In this document: piece after piece, positions 49,624-57,531 of the stretch
Position numbering within the stretch: the first letter of the stretch is position 1
Layout of the letters: the number at the start of each line of letters is the position of its first letter
DNA from: Actinoplanes sichuanensis
Lineage (GTDB): Bacteria; Actinomycetota; Actinomycetes; Mycobacteriales; Micromonosporaceae
Reading direction: 5' to 3'
NCBI RefSeq assembly: GCF_033097365.1
Contig: NZ_AP028461.1
Span: 1,488,001-1,552,000 of the forward strand
Length of the DNA stretch: 64,000 nt
The notes under the pieces: generated by a model
What the model was told of the DNA's origin: nothing
Seen by the model: the letters and a program-made list of their open reading frames with translations, nothing else
Database searches by the model: none
Made by a program: the position numbers and the translations under genes

Positions 49624-49647
49624 GCCCGCGCCGCGGTCGGCGCGGGC
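49624..49647 (+). terminator. First intercistronic hairpin
   Basis: GCCCGCGCC and GGCGCGGGC form a perfect nine-base stem with a six-base loop, 10 bases after the binding-protein stop. Confidence 0.55.
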
Positions 49648-49649
49648 AG

Positions 49650-49712
49650 AACCCGGCTGGTCCTCAGGGCTGTCTCCGACGCCCGGGGACAGCCCTGAGG
49701 GCCAGCCGGGTT
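49650..49712 (+). terminator. Long rho-independent-type hairpin
   Basis: A 25-base left arm (49650-49674) pairs with 49688-49712 with only one G-U wobble and a 13-base loop; TTTT runs through 49711-49714 at its end. It can act as a full or partial terminator, or as an mRNA stabiliser, between the importer genes and the oxidoreductase operon. Confidence 0.75.
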
Positions 49713-49735
49713 TTCGACTCCAGGAACAGGGAGCC

Positions 49736-50803
49736 ATGTCTCAACCTCGATACCGTGCGGCGATCGTCGGCGCCGGAGCCATCGCCGCCGCGCACGCCCA
49801 GGCCCTCCAGCACCACGGCGACCGCGTCGCCCTCACCGCAGTCGTCGACGTCAACCCCGACCTGGCCCGGCACTTCGCCGCCAAGTGGGACATCCCGCAC
49901 GTGCACACCGACCTGGACGTCCTGGACCGGGTCGACCTCGTCCACCTGTGCACCCCGCCCGCCACGCACACCCCGCTCGCCCTGAGATGCCTCGAAGCGG
50001 GCGCGAACGTGCTGGTGGAGAAGCCGCCGACACTGTCGCTGGCCGAGCTCGACACCCTGGCCGAGGCCTCCCGGCGGACCGGCGCGCACGTCGCCACCGT
50101 CTTCCAGCACCGCTTCGGCACCGGCGCCCACCGGCTGCGGGAGATGATCGCCGCCGGTGACCTCGGCCGGCCGCTGTTGGCCACCTGTGAGACCCAGTGG
50201 TACCGCGACGACGACTACTACCGGGTCCCGTGGCGCGGCAAGTGGGCGACCGAGGGCGGCGGTCCGACCATGGGCCACGGCATCCACCAGTTCGACCTGC
50301 TGCTCTCCATCCTCGGCCGGTGGGAGCAGGTCACCGCGGTCACCGCCACGCGGGCCCGCGAGGTGGAGACCGAGGACGTGTCGATGGCCCTGGTCACGTT
50401 CGCCGACGGCACCCTCGCCTCGGTGGTCAACTCGGTGGTCTCGCCCCGGCAGACCTCCTCGCTGCGGTTCGACTTCGAGAACGCCACGGTCGACCTCACC
50501 CACCTGTACGGCTACCGCGACGCCGACTGGACGATCACGCCGGTGCCCGGCCACGAGGACCTGACCGCGGGCTGGAACCGGACCCGATCGGACACGGTCA
50601 GCGGCCACATCGACCAGCTCGCCGCCGTGCTCGACGCCCTCGACGCGGGAATAGCGCCGCCGGTCTCGTTGCCGGACACCCGTACCACCATGGAGTTCAT
50701 CGCCGCCCTGTATGCCTCGGCGGCCACCGGACAGCCGGTCCGCAGCGGTGAGATCGGCCCCGAGCATCCCTTCGCGGCCACGATGAACGGAGCCGGCCGA
50801 TGA
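49736..50803 (+). CDS. Gfo/Idh/MocA-family oxidoreductase
   Basis: A 355-residue dehydrogenase. The Rossmann start reads A-A-I-V-G-A-G-A-I-A-A-A-H, and the family's E-K-P Lys is in N-V-L-V-E-K-P-P-T-L. The C-terminal sheet domain contains G-G-G-P-T-M-G-H-G-I-H-Q-F-D, whose His residues line the active site. It would oxidise a sugar or inositol-like ring using NAD(P). ATG follows GGGAG. Its last four bases overlap the DUF6807 gene, beginning a tightly coupled four-gene run to 53674. Confidence 0.9.
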   Translation: MSQPRYRAAIVGAGAIAAAHAQALQHHGDRVALTAVVDVNPDLARHFAAKWDIPHVHTDLDVLDRVDLVHLCTPPATHTPLALRCLEAGANVLVEKPPTLSLAELDTLAEASRRTGAHVATVFQHRFGTGAHRLREMIAAGDLGRPLLATCETQWYRDDDYYRVPWRGKWATEGGGPTMGHGIHQFDLLLSILGRWEQVTAVTATRAREVETEDVSMALVTFADGTLASVVNSVVSPRQTSSLRFDFENATVDLTHLYGYRDADWTITPVPGHEDLTAGWNRTRSDTVSGHIDQLAAVLDALDAGIAPPVSLPDTRTTMEFIAALYASAATGQPVRSGEIGPEHPFAATMNGAGR

Positions 50804-51693
50804 CCGTCCAGGTCGAGCACCGGCTGGGCGGTTCGGTCACCGTCTCCGCCGGTCAGGTGCCCCTCTTCTCGTACGTCTACCGGCCGGACACCCCGCAGCT
50901 GGAGTCGCCGAAGCCGTACCTCCATCCGATCCGCACCCTGGCCGGCGACCTCGTGTCGCTGTACCGCCCGCACGACCACGTCTGGCACAAGGGCATCGCC
51001 TGGTCGCTGCCGCATGTCGGCGAACACAACTTCTGGGGCGGGCCGACCTACGTGCACGGCCGGTTCTACGTGCAGAAACCCAACAACGGCAGCGCCCTGC
51101 ACCGCAGCCTGGACACGCTCACCGACACCGCGCTCGGTCACACGCTCGACTGGATCTCCGAACAGGGCGCGCCGGTCATCACCGAGCAGCGGACCCTGAC
51201 CTGGGCGATCGCCGACGACGTGAGCTGGGTGCTCACCTTCGCCACCACGATGACGAACGTGTCCGGCGCGACCCTCGCGTTCGGGTCGCCGACCACGAAG
51301 GGCCGGGAGAACGCCGGGTACGGCGGGCTGTTCTGGCGGGGGCCGCGCTCGTTCACCAACGGTCTGCTCCAGTCGCCGGACGGCACCGGGGGCGACGAGT
51401 TGCGCGGCACGCGGGGGCCGTGGTTCGCGTTCCGCGGCCGGCACGACGGAGTGGACCGGTCGTCGACCGTGGTGGTCGTGGACGACTCGGCCAATCCGCA
51501 TCATCCGCCGCGGTGGTTCGCCCGTACCGAGGAATTCGCCTGTCTGAACCCCGCGCCCTTCTTCAGCGAGGAGTTGGACCTGGCCGCCGGGGACTCCGTC
51601 GCGTTCCGCTACGCGGTCGTGATCGCCGACGGTGACCACGGGGACGCCGGCACCGAGAAGCTCGCCGCGCTCGGCGCGGAGGCCCTGACATGA
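50800..51693 (+). CDS. PmoA family (DUF6807) protein
   Basis: A 297-residue protein of the DUF6807/PmoA-annotated family, common beside Gfo/Idh genes in plant-polymer loci. Recognised from Y-V-Y-R-P, P-Y-L-H-P-I-R-T-L-A-G-D, H-D-H-V-W-H-K-G-I-A-W-S, H-N-F-W-G-G-P-T-Y and R-G-P-R-S-F-T-N-G. The H-D-H and H-K-G residues could bind metal or substrate. The enzymatic role is not established; the PmoA name is an annotation legacy and does not imply methane oxidation. It overlaps both neighbours by four bases. Confidence 0.8.
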   Translation: MTVQVEHRLGGSVTVSAGQVPLFSYVYRPDTPQLESPKPYLHPIRTLAGDLVSLYRPHDHVWHKGIAWSLPHVGEHNFWGGPTYVHGRFYVQKPNNGSALHRSLDTLTDTALGHTLDWISEQGAPVITEQRTLTWAIADDVSWVLTFATTMTNVSGATLAFGSPTTKGRENAGYGGLFWRGPRSFTNGLLQSPDGTGGDELRGTRGPWFAFRGRHDGVDRSSTVVVVDDSANPHHPPRWFARTEEFACLNPAPFFSEELDLAAGDSVAFRYAVVIADGDHGDAGTEKLAALGAEALT

Positions 51694-52394
51694 CGACCTT
51701 TCCCGGTGGTACGTCGGTGAGCCGGCTGTCGGTCTACGGCGAAGGGGGCACGCCGCACCTGCACACGGTGTCGACCGAGGCCTACGTGGTGATCGGTGGC
51801 ACCGGCACGCTGCTGACGCTCGACACGACCGGGCTGCACGAGACGCCGCTGGCCACCGGCTCCACCGTCTGGTTCACGCCGGGCACCGTCCACCGCGCGA
51901 TCAACCACGGTGACCTGCGGGTTCTCGTGATCATGTCGAACGCCGGGCTGCCCGAGGCGGGCGACGCGGTGATGACCTTCCCGACCGAGATCGTCGCCGA
52001 CCCGGCCCGCTACCGGGCCGCGGCCCACCTCGCCGGAGACCCCGAGCTCGCCGTCCGCCACCGGCGTGACCTGGCCCTCGAAGGATTCCAGCAGCTGGTC
52101 GACGCGGCCGAGACCGGCGACCCGAAACCGCTCGCCGAATTCTACGAGGCGGCGGCCGCACTGGTCCGGCCGTCCGTCGCCGGCTGGCGTGACCTGTGGC
52201 GATCCACCGTCGAGGCGGCCACCCGGCAGACCGCCGCCGTCTTGGACGCGCTCGACCACGGCGACGCCCGGCACCTGGCCGCGTCCGCGGTGCTCGGCTC
52301 GCCGCCGTCCGACCCGCTCCGCTGGGGCATGTGCGGACGGCTCGGCGCCCACGACGTCCACCATCCGGCCGTTCTCTCGGAAGGGACCCGATGA
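51690..52394 (+). CDS. Cupin-domain protein
   Basis: A 234-residue protein. A single cupin barrel covers about 10-85: G-G-T-P-H-L-H-T, then E-A-Y-V-V-I-G-G-T-G and P-G-T-V-H-R-A-I-N, with two His and a Glu able to bind one metal. The C-terminal 140 residues are helical and unlike known enzymes. It may isomerise or lactonise a sugar intermediate made by the adjacent dehydrogenases; this comes from context only. The start overlaps the DUF6807 stop (ATGA) and its stop overlaps the next start. Confidence 0.75.
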   Translation: MTTFPGGTSVSRLSVYGEGGTPHLHTVSTEAYVVIGGTGTLLTLDTTGLHETPLATGSTVWFTPGTVHRAINHGDLRVLVIMSNAGLPEAGDAVMTFPTEIVADPARYRAAAHLAGDPELAVRHRRDLALEGFQQLVDAAETGDPKPLAEFYEAAAALVRPSVAGWRDLWRSTVEAATRQTAAVLDALDHGDARHLAASAVLGSPPSDPLRWGMCGRLGAHDVHHPAVLSEGTR

Positions 52395-53674
52395 CCCGCC
52401 GCTACGCCATCGTCGGACTGGGCCACCGCGCGCAGCTCTACATCGACGCACTGTCGGGGGAGTGGGCCGACGTCGGGGAGATCGTCGCGTTCTGTGACAC
52501 CAACCGGACCCGGATGGGCTACCACAACGACCGGCTGACCGCGGCCGGCCGCGAACCCGTGCCGGTCTTCCACCCCGACCGGTACGCCGAGGTCCTGGCC
52601 GCCGTCGACGCCGTGGTGATCACCACGGTCGACGCCCGGCACGCCGACTACGTGTGCGCGGCCCTCGACGCCGGGATCGACGTGATCGTCGAGAAGCCAC
52701 TCACCGTCGACGCCGAGGGCTGCCGCCGGATCGCCGCCGCGGCCGAGCGCAGCCCCGCCCGCCTGATCGTCACATTCAACTACCGGTACTCACCCCGCAA
52801 CAGCGCGGTACGCCGGCTGCTCGCCGACGGGCGCATCGGCGAGGTGACGTCGGTGCACTTCGAGTGGCTGTTGGACACCATCCACGGCGCCGACTACTTC
52901 CGTCGCTGGCACCGCGAGAAGGCCAACTCGGGCGGCCTGCTCGTGCACAAGTCCACCCACCACTTCGACCTGGTCAACTGGTGGCTCGGTAGCCACCCGG
53001 TGTCCGTTTTCGCCCAGGCCGGCCTGCGGTTCTACGGCCCGGCGGGACCGGCCGGTGCATCGGCGCACGACTCGCCGCGGCCGGAACGGGCGCACGGGGC
53101 GCCCGGCCTGGGCACCGACCCGTTCCTGCTCGACATGACTGCCGACCCGCGGCTCAAAGCGCTCTACCTCGACGCCGAACACGAGGACGGGTACATCCGG
53201 GACCGCGACGTCTTCAGCGCCGGGATCGACATCGACGACACGATGTCCGTTCTGGTCACCTACGCCGACCGGACGGCGATGACCTACTCGCTCACCGCGT
53301 ACTCGCCGTGGGAGGGCTATCGGGTCGCGCTCAACGGCACCCGTGGTCGGATCGAACTGGAAGTCTGCGAGCGGGCGTGGACACCGGCGCACGGCGCGAT
53401 CGACCCGAGCGCCCTCGAGCAGACCGGCGGATTCGAGCGGCTGACCGTACAGGAGCACTGGCAGAAGGCCGAGGAGGTGCCGATCGTCAACGGCGCGGGT
53501 GGCCACGGCGGCGGTGACCGACTGCTGCTCGACGACGTCTTCCGCGGCCCCGCCGACGATCCCCTCGCCCGTCAGGCCGGCTACCGCGACGGTATCCGCA
53601 GCGTGTTGACCGGCGTCGCGGCAGACCGATCCGCACGGACCGGTCTGCCGGTGAAGCTGTCCGACCTTATTTGA
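52391..53674 (+). CDS. Gfo/Idh/MocA-family oxidoreductase
   Basis: A 427-residue dehydrogenase, longer than the first one. Rossmann loop Y-A-I-V-G-L-G-H-R-A; catalytic E-K-P-L-T-V in D-V-I-V-E-K-P; active-site segment H-K-S-T-H-H-F-D-L-V-N-W-W. The extra length lies in an insert after F-Y-G-P (about 215-275). This larger type is frequent in carbohydrate operons, acting on sugars with large substituents. It closes the coupled run and overlaps the convergent oxidoreductase gene by eight bases. Confidence 0.88.
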   Translation: MTRRYAIVGLGHRAQLYIDALSGEWADVGEIVAFCDTNRTRMGYHNDRLTAAGREPVPVFHPDRYAEVLAAVDAVVITTVDARHADYVCAALDAGIDVIVEKPLTVDAEGCRRIAAAAERSPARLIVTFNYRYSPRNSAVRRLLADGRIGEVTSVHFEWLLDTIHGADYFRRWHREKANSGGLLVHKSTHHFDLVNWWLGSHPVSVFAQAGLRFYGPAGPAGASAHDSPRPERAHGAPGLGTDPFLLDMTADPRLKALYLDAEHEDGYIRDRDVFSAGIDIDDTMSVLVTYADRTAMTYSLTAYSPWEGYRVALNGTRGRIELEVCERAWTPAHGAIDPSALEQTGGFERLTVQEHWQKAEEVPIVNGAGGHGGGDRLLLDDVFRGPADDPLARQAGYRDGIRSVLTGVAADRSARTGLPVKLSDLI

Positions 53675-54653
53675 CCAGCGGCTTCAAGGCCGATCCGACC
53701 GCGGCGACGACGCCGGGGCGGTGGCCGTTACGGATCAGGTTGATGGTGACCCCGCCGATACCGGCGGCGAGCACCCGCTCCTGGATCTGATCGGCCACCT
53801 GCTCCGGCGTACCGATGAAGGCCCGGTTGCGACGATCCTCCGGGATCGTCTCGCCGATCTCCTTGGCCTCCTGCTCGGTCTCGCCGACGCCACCCATCAC
53901 CAGGTAGCTGGTGGCCAGCGTGGCCGGGTCACGGCCGATCTCCTCGCACCGTTCGCGCAGCACCGAGACCTTACGGGCCAGATCGTCCACATCACAGATG
54001 ATGTTCATGTGGTCGGCGAAACGCGCGGCCAGCCGGAACGTCTTCTGCTCGCCCTGCCCGCCGAGCATGACCGGGATGTGTGGACGCAACCGCGGGTTGT
54101 TCATCGCCGACCGCGCCGTGTACCACTTACCGTCGAGCGACGCCGGCTCACCCCTCAGCATCGGCGTGATGATCTGCAGGGCCTCGTCGAGCCGCTCGAA
54201 CCGCTGGCCGAACGTGCCGAACTCGAAGCCGTAGGCGTCGTGCTCCAGCTCGAACCAGCCGGCCCCGATGCCGAGGATCGCCCGGCCCTTGGAGACCACG
54301 TCCAGCGTGGTCACCGTCTTGGCCAGAAAAGCGGGATTGCGGTACGTGTTACCGGTGACCAGCGTCGACAGCTGGATCGTGGACGTCGCCGAGGCCAGCG
54401 CGCCCAGCGTCGTGTAGGCCTCCAGCATCGCGTTCTCCGCGGGGCCGATGCCGGGCAGCTGATACAGGTGGTCCATCACCAGCACGGTGTCGAAACCGCT
54501 GGCCTCCGCCTCGCGGGCCTGCGCGACGACCGTGTCGAACAGGCTCTCGACGCCGATGCCCGGGTAGGTGAAATTCGGGATCTGGTACCCCAGCCTGATG
54601 ACCGGATCATGGCCCGAGCGATCCTGAGGCTGGTTTTCGTTCAAGGACACCAT
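53667..54653 (-). CDS. LLM-class F420-dependent oxidoreductase
   Basis: A 328-residue luciferase-like protein; ATG 54653 with GGAGG twelve bases upstream. The barrel shows L-G-Y-Q-I-P-N-F, V-L-V-M-D-H-L-Y-Q-L-P, T-L-V-T-G-N-T-Y-R-N-P, G-I-G-A-G-W-F-E-L-E-H and P-V-M-L-G-G-Q-G-E. These match TIGR03560-like F420 enzymes of actinobacteria. It may carry out an F420-driven redox step. The start lies within the last 47 bases of the upstream gene, so it could be part of the SARP-controlled transcript. Confidence 0.85.
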   Translation of the reverse strand: MVSLNENQPQDRSGHDPVIRLGYQIPNFTYPGIGVESLFDTVVAQAREAEASGFDTVLVMDHLYQLPGIGPAENAMLEAYTTLGALASATSTIQLSTLVTGNTYRNPAFLAKTVTTLDVVSKGRAILGIGAGWFELEHDAYGFEFGTFGQRFERLDEALQIITPMLRGEPASLDGKWYTARSAMNNPRLRPHIPVMLGGQGEQKTFRLAARFADHMNIICDVDDLARKVSVLRERCEEIGRDPATLATSYLVMGGVGETEQEAKEIGETIPEDRRNRAFIGTPEQVADQIQERVLAAGIGGVTINLIRNGHRPGVVAAVGSALKPLVK

Positions 54654-55572
54654 GGCTGAACCGTACCTCCGTCCCCGCCGGACAGGCGGGCTCCGGCAGT
54701 TCCGCCCCGAATCCGTGACGCCCGTCACCGAACCGCGGGCCGGTCTCGCCGTCGGGTGCGGTCACCGCGATCACGTCATAGCGCTGACCTGCACGATCAC
54801 GGGGTCGCACGGTGACCCGATAGGTCCCGGCCGGAGTCGCCACCGGTACCTCCCGGCGGTCGTCGTCGCCCGGTGGCCCGGGCTCCGCGACCCGTAGCGC
54901 GTCCACCCCGTCCAGGCCGGTGGCCTGCCGGACCGCCCACTCCGCCGCCTGCGCCTGCGGCGACAATCCGGCCCGGCCCCGATAGCGCGACAGCACGATC
55001 CGGCCCCGATCGGCCGCCGCGACCAGGGCGACCGCCTCGGCCGGACCCATGCCCCGGTAGAAGACACCGGACGGCAGACACACCAGATTGGCGGCGAAAC
55101 GGCACCCGCCGACATGGGTGGTCTCCCACGCGCGCGGTCCGGCGGCGGCCGACACGGCCCGCGCGACCGACCGGCCGGACCCACCGCAGACCGGGCTGCG
55201 CCGGCTGTTGGTGCACACCAGATACATCGGCTCGGCGACCGGTGTGGCCAGCCCGGACGGCCGCCCGGCGGCGAGCGCCTCGGCGACGCCGGCGAACCGG
55301 TCGGCCAGGCGGTCCACCGGCAGTCGTTCCAGCAGCTGACGGCCCCCGGCCGACGACGACACGAAACAGCGTTCCCGTCCGGGCCGGGGTACGAGCCGGT
55401 GCTGCCGGATGAGGTTGACCCGGAAGCCCAGAGCGGCGGCGGCCGCCCGGACCGCGGCGGGCAGTACCGGTGTGTCGGCGCCGGCCGAGAAGCCCCACGG
55501 CCCGGGATGTTCGATCAGCAGCCAGCCCCGGATCGCCGGTACGTCGACCCGCTGCGGTTGCGGCAACGTCAT
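54607..55572 (-). CDS. Sucrase/ferredoxin-like family protein
   Basis: A 321-residue protein with a thioredoxin-like ferredoxin fold. The cysteine pattern C-T-N-S-R-R-S-P-V-C then H-V-G-G-C-R-F-A-A-N-L-V-C-L-P matches the sucrase/ferredoxin-like family (related to yeast Aim32/Apd1), where Cys and His residues hold a 2Fe-2S cluster. G-W-L-L-I-E-H-P-G-P-W-G begins the domain. ATG 55572 lies 13 bases after the antiporter stop. An electron-transfer role is likely; the partner could be the F420-type enzyme whose gene overlaps its end. Confidence 0.75.
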   Translation of the reverse strand: MTLPQPQRVDVPAIRGWLLIEHPGPWGFSAGADTPVLPAAVRAAAAALGFRVNLIRQHRLVPRPGRERCFVSSSAGGRQLLERLPVDRLADRFAGVAEALAAGRPSGLATPVAEPMYLVCTNSRRSPVCGGSGRSVARAVSAAAGPRAWETTHVGGCRFAANLVCLPSGVFYRGMGPAEAVALVAAADRGRIVLSRYRGRAGLSPQAQAAEWAVRQATGLDGVDALRVAEPGPPGDDDRREVPVATPAGTYRVTVRPRDRAGQRYDVIAVTAPDGETGPRFGDGRHGFGAELPEPACPAGTEVRFSHGVLERKPASGSLGP

Positions 55573-55585
55573 CGCGGCCGCCCGT

Positions 55586-56827
55586 TCAGTGCCGCACCAC
55601 GGCATGGGGCCGTGCGGCGGTGGCGGCGGAGACCGCGTCCGAGCGCGACAGCAGGCGCAACAGTGGCGCGGCCATCGCCGTGGTCACCAGCGCCATGATC
55701 ACCAGAACGGTGAACAGCCTGGTGTCGATGACGCCGAGCTGCAGCCCGACCGTCAGGATGACGATCTCGGTGAGTCCGCGGGTGTTCATCAGCACGCCGA
55801 TCGACAGGGCGACCGGCCAGCGCTCCCGCATCGACCGGGCGGCGATCGTGGCGCCCCCCAGCTTGCCGGCGATCGCCGTGACGGTGACCAGCACCACCAC
55901 GCCCGCGGACTGCCAGGAGTCGAGCTGGTCGATACGGGTGGACATGCCGACGACCACGAAGAACATCGGCAGCACGAAGGCGTCGACGACCCCGGACAGG
56001 CGTACCCGGACCTGGTCCTGCCACTCGGGTCGGCGCGGCATCACCAGACCGGCGAGGAAGGCGCCGAAGATGGCGTGGATGCCGATGGTCTCGGTGGCCC
56101 AGGCGCTCAGGAACGCCACCACGAGCGTGACCCAGAACGGCAGGCGGGCCGGCCGTGCCAGCAGTGGTCGAACCACCTTCACCATGAACAGTACGAACCC
56201 GACCGTGCCGGCGATGTGCCCGGTGACCTCGGCCGGGCCGCCGGCGCCCGCGGCGGCCACCACGACGGCGAGCAGGCACCAGGCGATCACGTCGTCGATC
56301 GCCGCGCAGGCGATCGCCATCGCGCCGACCCGGGTGTGGTAGAGCCCGGTCTCCTGCAGGATCCGCACCAGCACCGGGAACGCCGTGATGGCGACGGCGG
56401 CACCGATGAACAGGCAGAACGCCATCCGTCCGGGGCCGGTGCCGGTGCCGGTGCCGAACTGCGGGTAGAGCAGCACGCCCAGTCCCGCGCCGAGACCGAA
56501 CGGGATCGCCACCGACACCAGGCTGATCGCCGCGGACCGGCGGCCCTGTCCGCGTAGCAGTCGGCCGTCCAGTTCCATGCCGACCAGCAGCATGAACAGG
56601 ACCAGACCGAACTGGGCGAGCACCTGGAATCCGTCGATCACCCCGGAGGGGAACAGCAGCGCGCGGGCCTGCGGCCAGACCAGCCCCAGGACACTGGGCC
56701 CGAGCAGGATCCCGGCGACGATCTCGCCGATCACCCGTGGCTGGCCGAGCCGGGCGACCAGCCAGCCGACCAGGCGTACCACCACGATGACGAGTCCGGC
56801 GGCCAGAAGCACCTTCGCCGTGATCAT
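55586..56827 (-). CDS. Cation/proton antiporter (CPA2, Kef/NapA-like)
   Basis: A 413-residue membrane protein with 12 or 13 helices. Family marks are L-G-Q-P-R-V-I-G-E-I-V-A-G-I-L-L-G-P, F-x-L-V-G-M-E-L-D, A-V-A-I-T-A-F-P-V-L and the ion-binding Asp pair A-A-I-D-D-V-I-A-W. N-T-R-G-L-T-E-I-V comes near the end. There is no KTN nucleotide-binding tail. In antibiotic clusters such antiporters often serve export or pH balance. It overlaps the upstream unknown gene by four bases. Confidence 0.9.
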   Translation of the reverse strand: MITAKVLLAAGLVIVVVRLVGWLVARLGQPRVIGEIVAGILLGPSVLGLVWPQARALLFPSGVIDGFQVLAQFGLVLFMLLVGMELDGRLLRGQGRRSAAISLVSVAIPFGLGAGLGVLLYPQFGTGTGTGPGRMAFCLFIGAAVAITAFPVLVRILQETGLYHTRVGAMAIACAAIDDVIAWCLLAVVVAAAGAGGPAEVTGHIAGTVGFVLFMVKVVRPLLARPARLPFWVTLVVAFLSAWATETIGIHAIFGAFLAGLVMPRRPEWQDQVRVRLSGVVDAFVLPMFFVVVGMSTRIDQLDSWQSAGVVVLVTVTAIAGKLGGATIAARSMRERWPVALSIGVLMNTRGLTEIVILTVGLQLGVIDTRLFTVLVIMALVTTAMAAPLLRLLSRSDAVSAATAARPHAVVRH

Positions 56828-57405
56828 GAGAGCCGCGCCGGAACGGGCTTCCGGGACAGCCACTGCGACACCGGTGACGGACCGGATCTCGGCGCCGCGG
56901 CCCACGCGCGGGTGGCCCAGCCGATGAGCTCGCAGGTGGCCAGCAGTTCGGTCACCACCGGGCAGCGGCCGGGCCCACCGGTCGCCGGTAGGTCGGGGGT
57001 CTGCCCGGTCCGGTGCCGGACCTCGGCCACCAGGTCGTCGACGTCCAGTGACGCGGTCGCCGGGCGGTGCCGGCCGGTGCGCTCGGCGAGACGGTCCAGC
57101 AGAGCCCACCCGGCGTCGGCGCGCCGGTGCGCCGCCCGCCCGTAGGTGGCGGCGAGCAGCAGCCGCCCGGCCACGTCCGCGTCGTTCTCGGCCCGCTCCT
57201 CGGGGAAGAGCCAGCCGGCTTTCGGCTCACCGGACAGATCGGTCCACCACACCGCCACCGACGGGATGCCGGTCTCGTCCGGGCCGGTGGCGCAGACCAC
57301 CAGCCGATCACCGGAACCGGCCGGCAGCATCGCCGGCAGGCCTGCGGAATCCACTGTCGCCGATCCGGCCCGAGCGGGCTCGGAAAGGCGTGGGTGAATG
57401 GACAT
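56824..57405 (-). CDS. Hypothetical protein, first gene of a SARP-controlled operon
   Basis: A 193-residue soluble protein that I do not recognise. GGAGG precedes the ATG. Visible parts are an aromatic strand S-V-A-V-W-W-T-D-L, G-W-L-F-P-E-E-R and a helical C-terminal half with two Cys. Three direct repeats typical of a SARP site lie 63 bases upstream of its start, so it heads the minus-strand operon with the antiporter and the sucrase/ferredoxin-like gene. Confidence 0.55.
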   Translation of the reverse strand: MSIHPRLSEPARAGSATVDSAGLPAMLPAGSGDRLVVCATGPDETGIPSVAVWWTDLSGEPKAGWLFPEERAENDADVAGRLLLAATYGRAAHRRADAGWALLDRLAERTGRHRPATASLDVDDLVAEVRHRTGQTPDLPATGGPGRCPVVTELLATCELIGWATRAWAAAPRSGPSPVSQWLSRKPVPARLS

Positions 57406-57467
57406 CTCGCCTCCACAATGTGGTCCGAGGAGTGCACTGAATCATCGTGGGAATCGTGCTCCACAGT

Positions 57468-57497
57468 GTCCTCGGATGGTCCTCGGCGAGTCCTCGA
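57468..57497 (-). promoter_or_regulatory. SARP-type binding site: three 11-bp-spaced direct repeats
   Basis: On the plus strand GTCCTCGG occurs at 57468 and 57479, and GTCCTCGA at 57490, spaced exactly 11 bases. Read on the minus strand they are CGAGGAC repeats pointing at the gene starting at 57405. SARP activators bind such one-turn-spaced direct repeats next to the -10 element. The SARP gene is next upstream. Confidence 0.7.
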
Positions 57498-57531
57498 CCG
57501 CATTCATGTGACATTTACTGTGACGAATTCC

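Noticed and set aside
50800..51693. Particulate methane monooxygenase subunit A
   Set aside because: The family label PmoA is misleading; no membrane helices or copper-site pattern are present, and the context is sugar catabolism.
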